Source: Dinghuibacter sp964544695 | GTDB lineage: Bacteria > Bacteroidota > Bacteroidia > Chitinophagales > Chitinophagaceae | NCBI GenBank assembly: GCA_964544695.1 | Contig: CAZJDB010000230.1 | Location: forward strand, 1-8,374 | Reading direction: 5' to 3' | DNA: 8,374 bases | In this document: one piece after another, positions 1 to 6,248 of the stretch | Numbering within the stretch: the stretch's first letter is position 1 | Layout of the letters: every line of letters begins with the position of its first letter | The notes under the pieces: model-generated | Databases searched by the model: none | Told to the model about the DNA's origin: nothing | The model's input: only the letters and a program-made list of their open reading frames with translations | Position numbers and translations under genes: made by a program

Positions 1-60
1 TTTTTGGTGGTGGTTTGTAAGAAATTTCCTTACGCTTATTTTCGGTGTATGTAGATATAG

Positions 61-417
61 GCACATACATTTATTCCTACGGATATTTTTGAACAAATTG
101 CGGAGATGCGATGGAATGAGGTCCTGGAGGAGGGCCGTAGGGAAGGAGCTGAAGCGGCAACCCGACGATTCGTCGAGAGCCTATTAAAAAGAACAAAATA
201 TTCGACGGAGGAAATTGCTTCTTTGGCAGATGTCTCCATGGAAACTGTCAAAAAAATAAAAAGAGAACCGCGGCGAAATCGACTTATTCACAACGAGCCG
301 GCAGCGAACGATAAATAGTACGAGTATACGGATTTTTCTGTTGAAAAGATTGCCAACCTGTTGGGTGTATCCATTTATTTCGTAAAGAAAATAAAGAGAG
401 ATCTGGGGAATAAATAA
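61..417 (+). pseudogene. Remnant of the C-terminal tail of an Rpn-like (PD-(D/E)XK nuclease/transposase family) protein
   Basis: One frame stays readable from 61 to the TAA at 415-417 but carries an in-frame TAG at 316-318, and two further stops (52-54, 58-60) precede it. The readable part starts around IFEQIAEM and continues with a Glu/Arg/Gly-rich helical linker (EEGRREGAEAATRR) and then a short helix-turn-helix-like unit (KYSTEEIASLADVS). This order of linker followed by a small HTH-like tail is typical of Rpn/PDDEXK_2 family proteins in Bacteroidota. The nuclease domain itself is not visible in the 60 bases upstream, so it is either lost or outside the window. The longest uninterrupted piece is 106-318 (70 residues from ATG). 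The terminator just downstream fits the old gene end at 415-417 better than the amber stop at 316. The family assignment rests on tail architecture only, and a live short protein from 106 cannot be excluded. Confidence 0.5.
196..402 (+). repeat. Two copies of a 24-codon HTH-like unit (196-267 and 331-402)
   Basis: Unit 1 (KYSTEEIASL...VKKIKRE) and unit 2 (DFSVEKIANL...VKKIKRD) are in the same frame and are identical at about 13 of 24 residues, sharing S-x-E-x-I-A-x-L, V-S and the VKKIKR ending. They are separated by a 21-codon linker that contains the TAG at 316-318. This looks like an internal duplication of the short C-terminal DNA-binding-like tail, old enough to have diverged by about half. 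Confidence 0.6.
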
Positions 418-441
418 ATCCGCAATATTTGCATTCGATAT

Positions 442-472
442 AAAGCCGCCCGGGATTCCCGTGCGGCTTTTT
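442..472 (+). terminator. Strong intrinsic terminator
   Basis: The left arm AAAGCCGC (442-449) pairs with GCGGCTTT (463-470), and the stem continues inward through CGGG/CCCG with one C-T mismatch to a 3-base ATT loop. A run of T (468-472) closes the right side and a short A run opens the left, so it may work in both directions. It lies 24 bases after the TAA at 417 and about 75 bases before the next start codon. It therefore closes the Rpn-like remnant's transcription unit and insulates the hydrolase gene. Confidence 0.88.
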
Positions 473-546
473 CCATTCGTACCTGGCTGCCATGTTTTTA
501 AGATTTTTTTTGCTACATTGGATCACCACCACGTTAAAGCAATCCC

Positions 547-3099
547 ATGTATCGTCTTAGGTTTCCAAGCCTGATCCTCCTTATAGTTGCCTATCTCCCA
601 AACGCGCATGCACAAGATAATTATGTGTTCACCCAAGGCCTGATGGTCGGCCACGTCCATCATTACGGCAGGGAAGCGTTGGTTTCCGATCCACTCGCTT
701 ATCATCTGGCCAAGGGCGATTGGCAAACTCCGTCCGATGGGACACCTTCCTGGAAAGCCATAACCGCCGACAGCCTCGGCCGGTTCCGGAACCGGGAATT
801 GTCCGGTGGGTACCTTTACCTGACCTATCAGTCTCCAAAGGCGCGCGTGGCCATGCTGACGATCACCGGCAACGATATGTCCTATTTTAACGGTGAGCCA
901 CACTTCGGAGATACTTATGGATCCGGGTGGATGCAGGTACCGGTCGAGGTCAAAAAAGGACTGAATGAATTGCTTGTCCGTTGCGCGGCGTTTGGTGGGG
1001 GAGAAGGCATCAAGGCCCGGTTATCCTTCCCGGATAAACCGGTCTTTATTAATGCCGCTGATTCTACCATGCCCATGATCGTGTTGGAAAGATCCAACGA
1101 CTCCTTGTGGGGTGCAATCGTCGTCGTCAACGGTAGCGAACGTCCGCTTGCCAATCTTAAACTTACAGCGGAAACGGGCGGAGAACAAATAACGACGCAA
1201 TTACCGGTCATTCCACCCATGACCATCCGAAAAGTAGGGTTTCAATTGAATGGGAGTGGTATTAAGGAGGTGGGTGATCATCCCTGTGCCCTTTCGATTT
1301 CAAATACATCAGGGAAGGTAATCGATCAACATCGACTCATGCTGAAAGCGGTCCATTCGTCCGACCACTATTCCAACACCTTTATCAGTGATATTGACGG
1401 GAGTGTCCAATACTATGCCGTATCGCCTCCCCAAAGTTCGGAAGCATCCACAAGCGAAAGGGCACCTGGAAGCGCCGCTCCGCCACCTGGCACGGTAGGC
1501 GCAGGCATGGCCACCCCTCCACGTTCGCAGTTGTCCCCCTCGGTTGCCGCTCCTGGACCGGGAACAAACGCCCTGTTTTTGTCCGTACACGGAGCGGGTG
1601 TCGAGGCGATTGGCCAGGCCCGGGCCTACAATCCAAAAGAGTGGGGAGTCCTGGTAGCAGCAACCAACCGTCGCCCGAGAGGTTTCAACTGGGAGGATTG
1701 GGGCAGGATCGATGCCCTGGAAGTGCTGGCCCTCGGTGAAAAGGAATTTCATCCCGACCCCCGTCATATCTACCTTACCGGCCATTCCATGGGAGGACAC
1801 GGCACCTGGTACCTGGGTGCGACCTATCCTGACAAATGGGCGGCGATCGGGGCTTGTTCGGGTTATCCTTCCCTATCGGATTATGGTTCGCACGACGGAC
1901 AAATCCCCACGACCGGCCACTCGCCCCTGGAGGATATCCTGCTTCGCGCCAGTCATCCCAGCGATGTGTTGTCTATGGCCCACAATTACACGGCCATGGG
2001 TGTCTATATCCTTCACGGTGATGCGGACCAGGTCGTGCCCGTGAAATATGCGCGCCAAATGCGCGATACACTTGCCGCCTTCCAGGCAGACTTCAGCTAC
2101 TACGAGCGACCCGGCGTGGGACACTGGGAGGGGAATGAAAGCGAGGACTGGGGTCCGCTTTTCGAATTCCTCCATTGGCACATCCTGCCCGCGGACAGCT
2201 CGGTCAACCGGATCGACTTCACGACCGCGAATCCTGGCATCTCAGCCCGCTTTCGGTGGTTGGAGATCGTCCAGCAGGAGCATCCCTTGCAATTCAGCCG
2301 TGCTCTGCTCCAAAGATCTCACCACCGGGTCGAGGGCACCACGAAGAACATCGCTTTGCTTTCCATCGCCTGTGAAGGGATGCACTTTGGAGATACACTT
2401 ACAGTGGCTCTGGATGGTCAGCCTCCCCTCACGTACATTGGATCTGGCGACACTATTTATTTGAGGAAGAATCCAATTGGACAATGGAGCCTAACGACTA
2501 AACCAGGCGATGGTGAAAAGAACCCCCTTCGGTATGGGACCTTCAAGGAACCCTTTAATCACCGGATGGTGTTCATTTACGGGACCGGCGGCAACGCCGC
2601 GGAAAACAACTGGTCCTATGAAAAGGCCCGCTTTGATGCGGAAACCTGGTATTATCGGGGGAACGGCGCGGTGGATATGGTTCCCGACAAGGACTTCGAT
2701 CCCGCAGCCTACCCCGACCGGGGATTGGTGATCTATGGGAATGCCGCGATCAACAATGCCTGGGGCAAAGTCCTCGAGGGGTGCCCGATCCGGGTAGACC
2801 GTGAGTCCATCCGTGCCGGGGATCGAAGCTGGACAGGAGACAGCCTTGCCACTTATTTTGTATGGCCTAGATCGGATAGCAGGGTCGCCAGTGTCGCAGT
2901 GATCGCAGGCACCGGCTTGCCTGGAATGAAGGCAGCCCTCCCCAACCAATATTTTGCAGGTGGCAGTGGCTTTCCCGACTTCATGATCTTCGGTGTCGAT
3001 ATGCTGAAGGGCGGCACAGACGGGGTCAAGGCGGCCGGCTTTTTCACCAACAACTGGCAACTTGACTTCAATAATGGGGATGCGATTGCCCTACCTTAA
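547..3099 (+). CDS. Secreted prolyl-oligopeptidase-like serine hydrolase (alpha/beta fold), 850 residues
   Basis: This is an exported or periplasmic serine hydrolase of the prolyl oligopeptidase/esterase superfamily; the true substrate (peptide or ester) is unknown. A signal peptide covers residues 1-22, with predicted cleavage at AHA|QD. Residues about 25-165 look like a beta-sandwich N-domain, followed by an Ig-like segment to about 280. The catalytic alpha/beta-hydrolase domain spans about 290-545. It has the nucleophile elbow GHSMGG (Ser414), the acid in HGDAD (Asp494, aligning with the HGTAD Asp of DPP4-type enzymes) and the His in GVGHW (His526). An oxyanion-type HGAG segment follows ALFLSV. 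A C-terminal domain (about 550-850) carries the conserved-looking MVFIYGTGGN block. Residues about 295-341 form a Pro/Ser/Ala-rich loop that interrupts the domain. The start at 547 is chosen because it gives a clean signal peptide; no clear ribosome site is visible, as is usual for this phylum. It is probably the first gene of a run, since the next gene overlaps its end. Confidence 0.88.
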   Translation: MYRLRFPSLILLIVAYLPNAHAQDNYVFTQGLMVGHVHHYGREALVSDPLAYHLAKGDWQTPSDGTPSWKAITADSLGRFRNRELSGGYLYLTYQSPKARVAMLTITGNDMSYFNGEPHFGDTYGSGWMQVPVEVKKGLNELLVRCAAFGGGEGIKARLSFPDKPVFINAADSTMPMIVLERSNDSLWGAIVVVNGSERPLANLKLTAETGGEQITTQLPVIPPMTIRKVGFQLNGSGIKEVGDHPCALSISNTSGKVIDQHRLMLKAVHSSDHYSNTFISDIDGSVQYYAVSPPQSSEASTSERAPGSAAPPPGTVGAGMATPPRSQLSPSVAAPGPGTNALFLSVHGAGVEAIGQARAYNPKEWGVLVAATNRRPRGFNWEDWGRIDALEVLALGEKEFHPDPRHIYLTGHSMGGHGTWYLGATYPDKWAAIGACSGYPSLSDYGSHDGQIPTTGHSPLEDILLRASHPSDVLSMAHNYTAMGVYILHGDADQVVPVKYARQMRDTLAAFQADFSYYERPGVGHWEGNESEDWGPLFEFLHWHILPADSSVNRIDFTTANPGISARFRWLEIVQQEHPLQFSRALLQRSHHRVEGTTKNIALLSIACEGMHFGDTLTVALDGQPPLTYIGSGDTIYLRKNPIGQWSLTTKPGDGEKNPLRYGTFKEPFNHRMVFIYGTGGNAAENNWSYEKARFDAETWYYRGNGAVDMVPDKDFDPAAYPDRGLVIYGNAAINNAWGKVLEGCPIRVDRESIRAGDRSWTGDSLATYFVWPRSDSRVASVAVIAGTGLPGMKAALPNQYFAGGSGFPDFMIFGVDMLKGGTDGVKAAGFFTNNWQLDFNNGDAIALP

Positions 3100-3448
3100 G
3101 TACCTTGTTGCGGCCGTTTGGATCGGCAACGGACTCTTCTGCAAGGTGCTGAACCTCGTGCCGCGGCACCAGGAAATTGTTGCAAGGATTTTGGGCAACA
3201 CCCACGCAGGAGCCATTACAAGAGCGATAGGGTTTTCTGAAATCGCGATGGCCATTTGGATCTTAAGCGGCATTAAACCAAAACTCAATGCCATCACACA
3301 AGTGGTGATCATTGCAACGATGAATAGTTTGGAATTCGTATTGGCACCCGATTTACTATTATGGGGTAGATGGAATGCCTTGTTTGCAGCGCTGTTCTGT
3401 CTGCTGATACTTTATAACACAATCGACTTAAAATGTTTTCGTTCCTAA
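3074..3448 (+). CDS. DoxX-like family membrane protein
   Basis: This is a small integral membrane protein of about 124 residues with four predicted helices (roughly residues 6-27, 44-67, 72-94 and 98-117). The N-terminal signature VWIGNGLFCKVLNLVPRH followed by an I-V-A-R-I-L helix is characteristic of the DoxX-like (DoxX_3 type) family, whose biochemical role is not firmly known. I chose ATG 3074; ATG 3080 is nearly as good and TTG 3062 would lengthen it by four residues. All of these overlap the end of the upstream hydrolase gene, so translation may be coupled. Its own stop overlaps the next gene by 16 bases. The sequence turns AT-richer from about here. Families of this type often sit beside DUF2071 or SDR-like genes, which fits the next gene. 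Confidence 0.8.
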   Translation: MGMRLPYLKYLVAAVWIGNGLFCKVLNLVPRHQEIVARILGNTHAGAITRAIGFSEIAMAIWILSGIKPKLNAITQVVIIATMNSLEFVLAPDLLLWGRWNALFAALFCLLILYNTIDLKCFRS

Positions 3449-4173
3449 AAGACCACCCTTTTGCGGTAGAAGCATTTTTTGAAAGCTCACTTGTTCTAAC
3501 TTTTGCCATTCAGAAGGAACAGGTTCAACAATTAATACCTGAATGTTTGGAGCTGGACACTTTTGACAATAAATGGGGTTTCATTGCAGTGGCGATGGTT
3601 CAAACAAAATCACTACGGCCAAGGGGATTTCCCAGAATCCTAGGGAATGATTTTTTCCTTATCGGTTACCGTGTTTTCGTTCGTTTCACAAATCAGGCCG
3701 GGAAAAACCTGAGGGGGCTATATATTCTCAAGTCTGAAACGGATAAAAAGAAGATGGCAGTTTTTGGGAATATCTTTACACATTACAATTACACCACTAC
3801 GGACATCGATCAGCAAAAGCAAAACGGAATGGTAGAAATCAGTTCAAAAAAGTCGGATTTCAACGTACGGATAGATTGTTCCGGCGACGAAAGTATTTTA
3901 TTGCCCCTCGATTCGCCCTTTGCTGACTGGAAGGAAGCTAGAAGGTTTGCGGGACCATTACCTTTTACCTTTACCGTCGACCTTGCGCAAAAGAAAGTCT
4001 TGATCATCGAGGGAGTAAGGGAAAATTGGAAGCCGATGCCTGTCCGGGTAATCGAGTACAATTTTTCATTCCTTGAAAGGATGAATTTACAGGAGGCCAG
4101 ACTTGCAAACGCCTTTATTATCCGCGATATTCCCTATTACTGGAAGAAAGGCAAAATTGAGCAATGGAAATAA
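3433..4173 (+). CDS. DUF2071 (YqjF-like) family protein
   Basis: This 246-residue soluble protein has no signal peptide or membrane helix. It matches the DUF2071/YqjF style as I know it: an N-terminal segment FFESSLVLTFAIQKEQVQQLIP, then the block GFPRILGNDFFLIGYRVFVR (residues 65-84), GLYILKSETD (95-104), FTHYNY (115-120) and FAGPLPFTF (172-180). The family is thought to share the acetoacetate-decarboxylase-like fold, but no reaction is established for it and I do not infer one. The start ATG 3433 lies inside the end of the DoxX-like gene after an A-rich leader. The stop overlaps the methyltransferase start by 10 bases, so the three genes are almost certainly co-translated. Its length is ordinary for the family and no break is visible. 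Confidence 0.8.
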   Translation: MFSFLKDHPFAVEAFFESSLVLTFAIQKEQVQQLIPECLELDTFDNKWGFIAVAMVQTKSLRPRGFPRILGNDFFLIGYRVFVRFTNQAGKNLRGLYILKSETDKKKMAVFGNIFTHYNYTTTDIDQQKQNGMVEISSKKSDFNVRIDCSGDESILLPLDSPFADWKEARRFAGPLPFTFTVDLAQKKVLIIEGVRENWKPMPVRVIEYNFSFLERMNLQEARLANAFIIRDIPYYWKKGKIEQWK

Positions 4174-4916
4174 AAAGGAGAAAATTTCAAGGCGTACTTA
4201 ACATCTTGAGCTTTAATCGTCATTTTTACTTAATCGGCCTGGGTGCTTTGGCGATATTGCTCATTAGCCATTACCTCGGAAAGTGGCCGGATATCTTATT
4301 TTGGATCCTAGTGGCGTCGTTTTTATATGGCTTGATCATGCCGTTATTGGTGTCTGCCTATGTGTATGATTTTTCCAGGTATTATGAATTGCATTGGATG
4401 GAAGGTCTTGTCAAGGAGGAAGAAAAGGTCGAGTCCATCGTCAACATCAATGCAGGTTTTGATGAAACCAGTTTTATCATCAAGAATAAATTCCCTGATG
4501 CTCATCTGAAAGCATTCGATTTTTACAATGCAAAACAACATACGGAGCCTGCGATCAAAAGGGCCCGAAAAGTAAGTTTAGTCTACCCCAATACACAACA
4601 AATACCTTCCGATTCAATACCATTGGAGGACCATTCCGTAAATATTGTCTTTTTGTTATCGGCAGTACATGAAATCCGATCACACAAGGAGAAGGTTCTG
4701 TTCTTGAAAGAATGCCATCGGATATGCGAAGCAGATGGGCAGGTTATCATGGTAGAGCACCTGAGGGATTTTTCGAATTTTCTGGCCTTCTCCGTCGGAT
4801 TCACTCATTTCTTTTCCCGGTCTGTTTGGAAGAATGCCTTTGAACGAGCAGGTTTTACCTCTTTTCAGGAGACCAAATTCACCCCTTTTATGTCCATCTT
4901 TGAATGTAAACCTTAA
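4164..4916 (+). CDS. Membrane-anchored class I SAM-methyltransferase-like protein
   Basis: The 250-residue protein begins with two predicted membrane helices (about 21-38 and 44-66), followed by a cytosolic Rossmann-like methyltransferase domain. Motif I is at about 92-100 (IVNINAGFD), with a single Gly instead of the usual D-x-G-x-G-x-G. The acidic residue at the end of strand 2 is probably Asp119 in KAFDF. The segment IPLEDHSVNIVFLLSAVHEI (152-171) corresponds to the motif after strand 4 and includes the histidine-containing AVHEI. EADGQVIMVEH (189-199) is the strand-5 region and FERAGF (226-231) is the common C-terminal hairpin lead. The layout suggests methylation of a membrane-associated or lipid-like substrate, but the weak motif I leaves open that it no longer binds SAM normally. 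It overlaps the DUF2071 gene by 10 bases and precedes another membrane protein. Confidence 0.72.
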   Translation: MEIKRRKFQGVLNILSFNRHFYLIGLGALAILLISHYLGKWPDILFWILVASFLYGLIMPLLVSAYVYDFSRYYELHWMEGLVKEEEKVESIVNINAGFDETSFIIKNKFPDAHLKAFDFYNAKQHTEPAIKRARKVSLVYPNTQQIPSDSIPLEDHSVNIVFLLSAVHEIRSHKEKVLFLKECHRICEADGQVIMVEHLRDFSNFLAFSVGFTHFFSRSVWKNAFERAGFTSFQETKFTPFMSIFECKP

Positions 4917-4925
4917 TCTTAAAAG

Positions 4926-5327
4926 ATGGAATTGCAGATCAAGTTCATTGGAGGCCTATTTATCCTGTTAGCCATCCTTCACGTGTTTTTTCCAAAATAT
5001 TTTAATTGGAAAATGGAATTTAGTTCATTGAGTCTGATGAACCGCCAGATGATCCATGCCCATATATTTTTTATTGGATTTGGACTTTTCCTGCTTGGGC
5101 TTCTATGTCTGACATCCAGCGATGCCCTGATACATACGGATTTCGGCAGGCGGATTTCTTTGGGGCTTGGTATATTTTGGGCGGTTAGATTGTATTTCCA
5201 ATTCTTCGTGTATTCAAGTAAGTTGTGGAAAGGTAAGACCTTCGAAACCTGGGTACATGTTCTGATTTCTTTGTTTTGGGCGTACGCCAGTGCAATATTT
5301 CTTCTAGGGTACTTTAAGTATATTTAA
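4926..5327 (+). CDS. Four-helix integral membrane protein of unknown function
   Basis: The 133-residue protein is almost entirely membrane-embedded, with helices at roughly 4-22, 43-65, 76-96 and 107-129. Conserved-looking polar features are NRQMIHAHIFF (39-49), with two histidines (44 and 46) at the start of helix 2, and RLYFQFFVYSSKLW (88-101) at the end of helix 3. No enzyme motif is recognised. It starts 9 bases after the methyltransferase stop, behind AAAAG. It therefore belongs to the same run and may act with the membrane-anchored methyltransferase or the DoxX-like protein. I do not recognise a named family with confidence. Confidence 0.7.
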   Translation: MELQIKFIGGLFILLAILHVFFPKYFNWKMEFSSLSLMNRQMIHAHIFFIGFGLFLLGLLCLTSSDALIHTDFGRRISLGLGIFWAVRLYFQFFVYSSKLWKGKTFETWVHVLISLFWAYASAIFLLGYFKYI

Positions 5328-5332
5328 AAGAC

Positions 5333-5575
5333 ATGGAAGACGTCGTGCAAATTCCGGTAGAGATTGGTGGCTTGGAACGGGAGTTCGAGGCGTTGGTACA
5401 GTCCTGGCGATATGGAATTCGCTTTATAGTGGATGTGGATGAGGTCCAGGTGATTTTTGAGCGGGATGAAGCGGGGGAGTATAGGGCCGTACTTCCCGAG
5501 GGGTTTAATGGGAAAACGCCGGACCGGGTGGTGATCGAGGCGATTATCAGGGTACTGGAGGCGCTGGGGTCATAA
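5333..5575 (+). CDS. Small acidic protein of unknown function (80 residues)
   Basis: This short cytosolic protein is rich in Glu/Asp/Val, with no Cys, no His and no signal. The pattern suggests three or four beta strands (VQIPVEIGGLEREF, YGIRFIVDVDEVQVIFERD, YRAVLPEG) and a C-terminal helix (RVVIEAIIRVLEAL). Similar small acidic proteins with a PVEI...F.RDE...RAVLPEG pattern seem frequent in Chitinophagaceae; this is recollection, not a search. It begins 5 bases after the membrane-protein stop, but its base composition is GC-rich like the hydrolase gene and unlike its four upstream neighbours. The stop codon overlaps the first TetR-type operator candidate. It could be the last gene of the run or an older resident gene placed next to it. 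Confidence 0.65.
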   Translation: MEDVVQIPVEIGGLEREFEALVQSWRYGIRFIVDVDEVQVIFERDEAGEYRAVLPEGFNGKTPDRVVIEAIIRVLEALGS

Positions 5576-5589
5576 TACAGATCGGTTTA
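5574..5589. promoter_or_regulatory. Candidate TetR operator, site A
   Basis: AATACAGATCGGTTTA matches site B (5597-5612) at 12 of 16 positions and lies 23 bases upstream of it, with GATCGGT conserved in both. It overlaps the stop codon of the 80-residue gene and ends just before the -33 box of the tetR promoter. It is a weaker palindrome than the other sites, so its role as a second operator is tentative. Confidence 0.42.
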
Positions 5590-5590
5590 T

Positions 5591-5622
5591 TTTGTGTATA
5601 CTGATCGGTCTGGCTATCTTTG
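5591..5622 (+). promoter_or_regulatory. Bacteroidota-type promoter of the tetR-family gene
   Basis: TTTG (5591-5594), a 20-base spacer and TATCTTTG (5615-5622) match the Bacteroidota consensus TTTG-N19-21-TAnnTTTG at every fixed position. Transcription would start near 5627-5630, about 25 bases before the ATG at 5655. This supports the shorter TetR reading frame, because the longer in-frame start at 5592 would lie inside the promoter. Confidence 0.8.
5597..5612. promoter_or_regulatory. Candidate TetR operator, site B, in the tetR promoter spacer
   Basis: TATACTGATCGGTCTG fills the spacer between the -33 and -7 boxes, leaving 2 bases on each side. It resembles the NemR-type operator pattern TAGACC-N4-GGTCTA and matches the metallo-hydrolase promoter site (7290-7305) at 12 of 16 bases. 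Its position would block sigma-factor contact, which fits autorepression by the downstream gene. Confidence 0.62.
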
Positions 5623-5634
5623 CAATTAAGATAG
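5614..5634. promoter_or_regulatory. Inverted repeat over the tetR -7 box and start region
   Basis: CTATCTT (5614-5620) and AAGATAG (5628-5634) are perfect 7-base arms around TGCAATT. With a one-base bulge the arms extend outward through CTGG/CCAG. The left arm contains most of the -7 box and the right arm runs into TAGACC, a half-site like those in the operators. It may be a third binding site or a hairpin at the extreme 5' end of the transcript. Confidence 0.4.
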
Positions 5635-5654
5635 ACCAGGATAAAAACTCAGGT

Positions 5655-6227
5655 ATGAAAACAACCGAAGATGTAAGGGAAAAGATTCTAACGACGGCGG
5701 GTAGACTATTTTATAAATTGGGCTATAATGCGACTGGTATCAACCAGATCATTGAAGATGCAGGTGTCGCCCGGGCTTCCCTGTATTATCATTTCAAGTC
5801 CAAAAACGATCTCTTGCACGCCTATCTCGAAAGTCAGCACGAGGAATGGTTTTCTGCTTTGGAGGCGTACGTAGGGAAGAAAAAAACGGCTAAAGAGGCT
5901 ATCCTGGCTATTTTCGATTACCGGATGGGACGACAGGTGGCTTTGGATTTCGGCGGGTGCCCCTTTATAAAGGCCGGTATGGAATCCGAGATACAGGATA
6001 GCGTGACCCATGATATTGTGAATCGGAACAAGGATAATTTGCGGTTGTTCCTAATTGGATTGGTTAAGCGACTCGATAAAAGGCCGTCTTTCATGTCCGC
6101 GGAGATGCTTACGGATACGCTGTTTTTGCTATTGGAGGGCGCCAGTGCTGCCGGAAGCTTTCAGAAACGGAAGGATGCTCATATACATGCGAAGAAAATC
6201 GCAATGAACTTGCTGACGCAGAAGTAA
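5655..6227 (+). CDS. TetR-family transcriptional repressor
   Basis: The 190-residue regulator has a clear N-terminal TetR DNA-binding domain. Helix-turn-helix residues about 27-47 read TGINQIIEDAGVARASLYYHF, with the family's typical YYHFKSKNDLL continuation. The C-terminal ligand-binding domain contains GGCPFIKAG (100-108); Cys102 is the only cysteine in the protein. The start at 5655 is chosen because the promoter lies at 5591-5622 and the HTH is then at the usual distance from the N-terminus. Operator-like sequences surround its promoter and a near-identical one lies in the promoter of the convergent metallo-hydrolase gene, so it probably represses both. The operator type and the Gly-Cys motif resemble NemR-like electrophile or oxidant sensors, but the inducer is unknown. 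Confidence 0.88.
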   Translation: MKTTEDVREKILTTAGRLFYKLGYNATGINQIIEDAGVARASLYYHFKSKNDLLHAYLESQHEEWFSALEAYVGKKKTAKEAILAIFDYRMGRQVALDFGGCPFIKAGMESEIQDSVTHDIVNRNKDNLRLFLIGLVKRLDKRPSFMSAEMLTDTLFLLLEGASAAGSFQKRKDAHIHAKKIAMNLLTQK

Positions 6228-6248
6228 GCCGACAACCCACGGAGGGGA

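Noticed and set aside
46..69. Inverted repeat TGTATGT-N10-ACATACA near the left edge
   Set aside because: Short AT-rich arms within a decayed region; no link to a gene or mobile element end could be shown.
514..521. TACATTGG as the -7 box of the hydrolase promoter
   Set aside because: It departs from TAnnTTTG and has no -33 TTTG at the right distance; the true promoter could not be placed.
284..532. Cys-containing open frame on the minus strand resembling a short zinc-finger-like protein
   Set aside because: It reads through the terminator stem and the Rpn-like tail in antisense; the Cys pair alone is not evidence.
1309..1800. Open frame on the minus strand (163 residues), Arg/Gly/Cys-rich
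   Set aside because: Composition is typical of a shadow of the hydrolase gene; no motif.
2491..3060. Long open frame on the minus strand (189 residues)
   Set aside because: It lies fully antisense to the well-supported hydrolase C-terminus in a GC-rich region and shows no recognisable domain.
5592..5654. Longer reading of the TetR gene from an in-frame start at 5592
   Set aside because: The added 21 codons lie inside the promoter and operator, and the HTH sits at the normal distance from ATG 5655.
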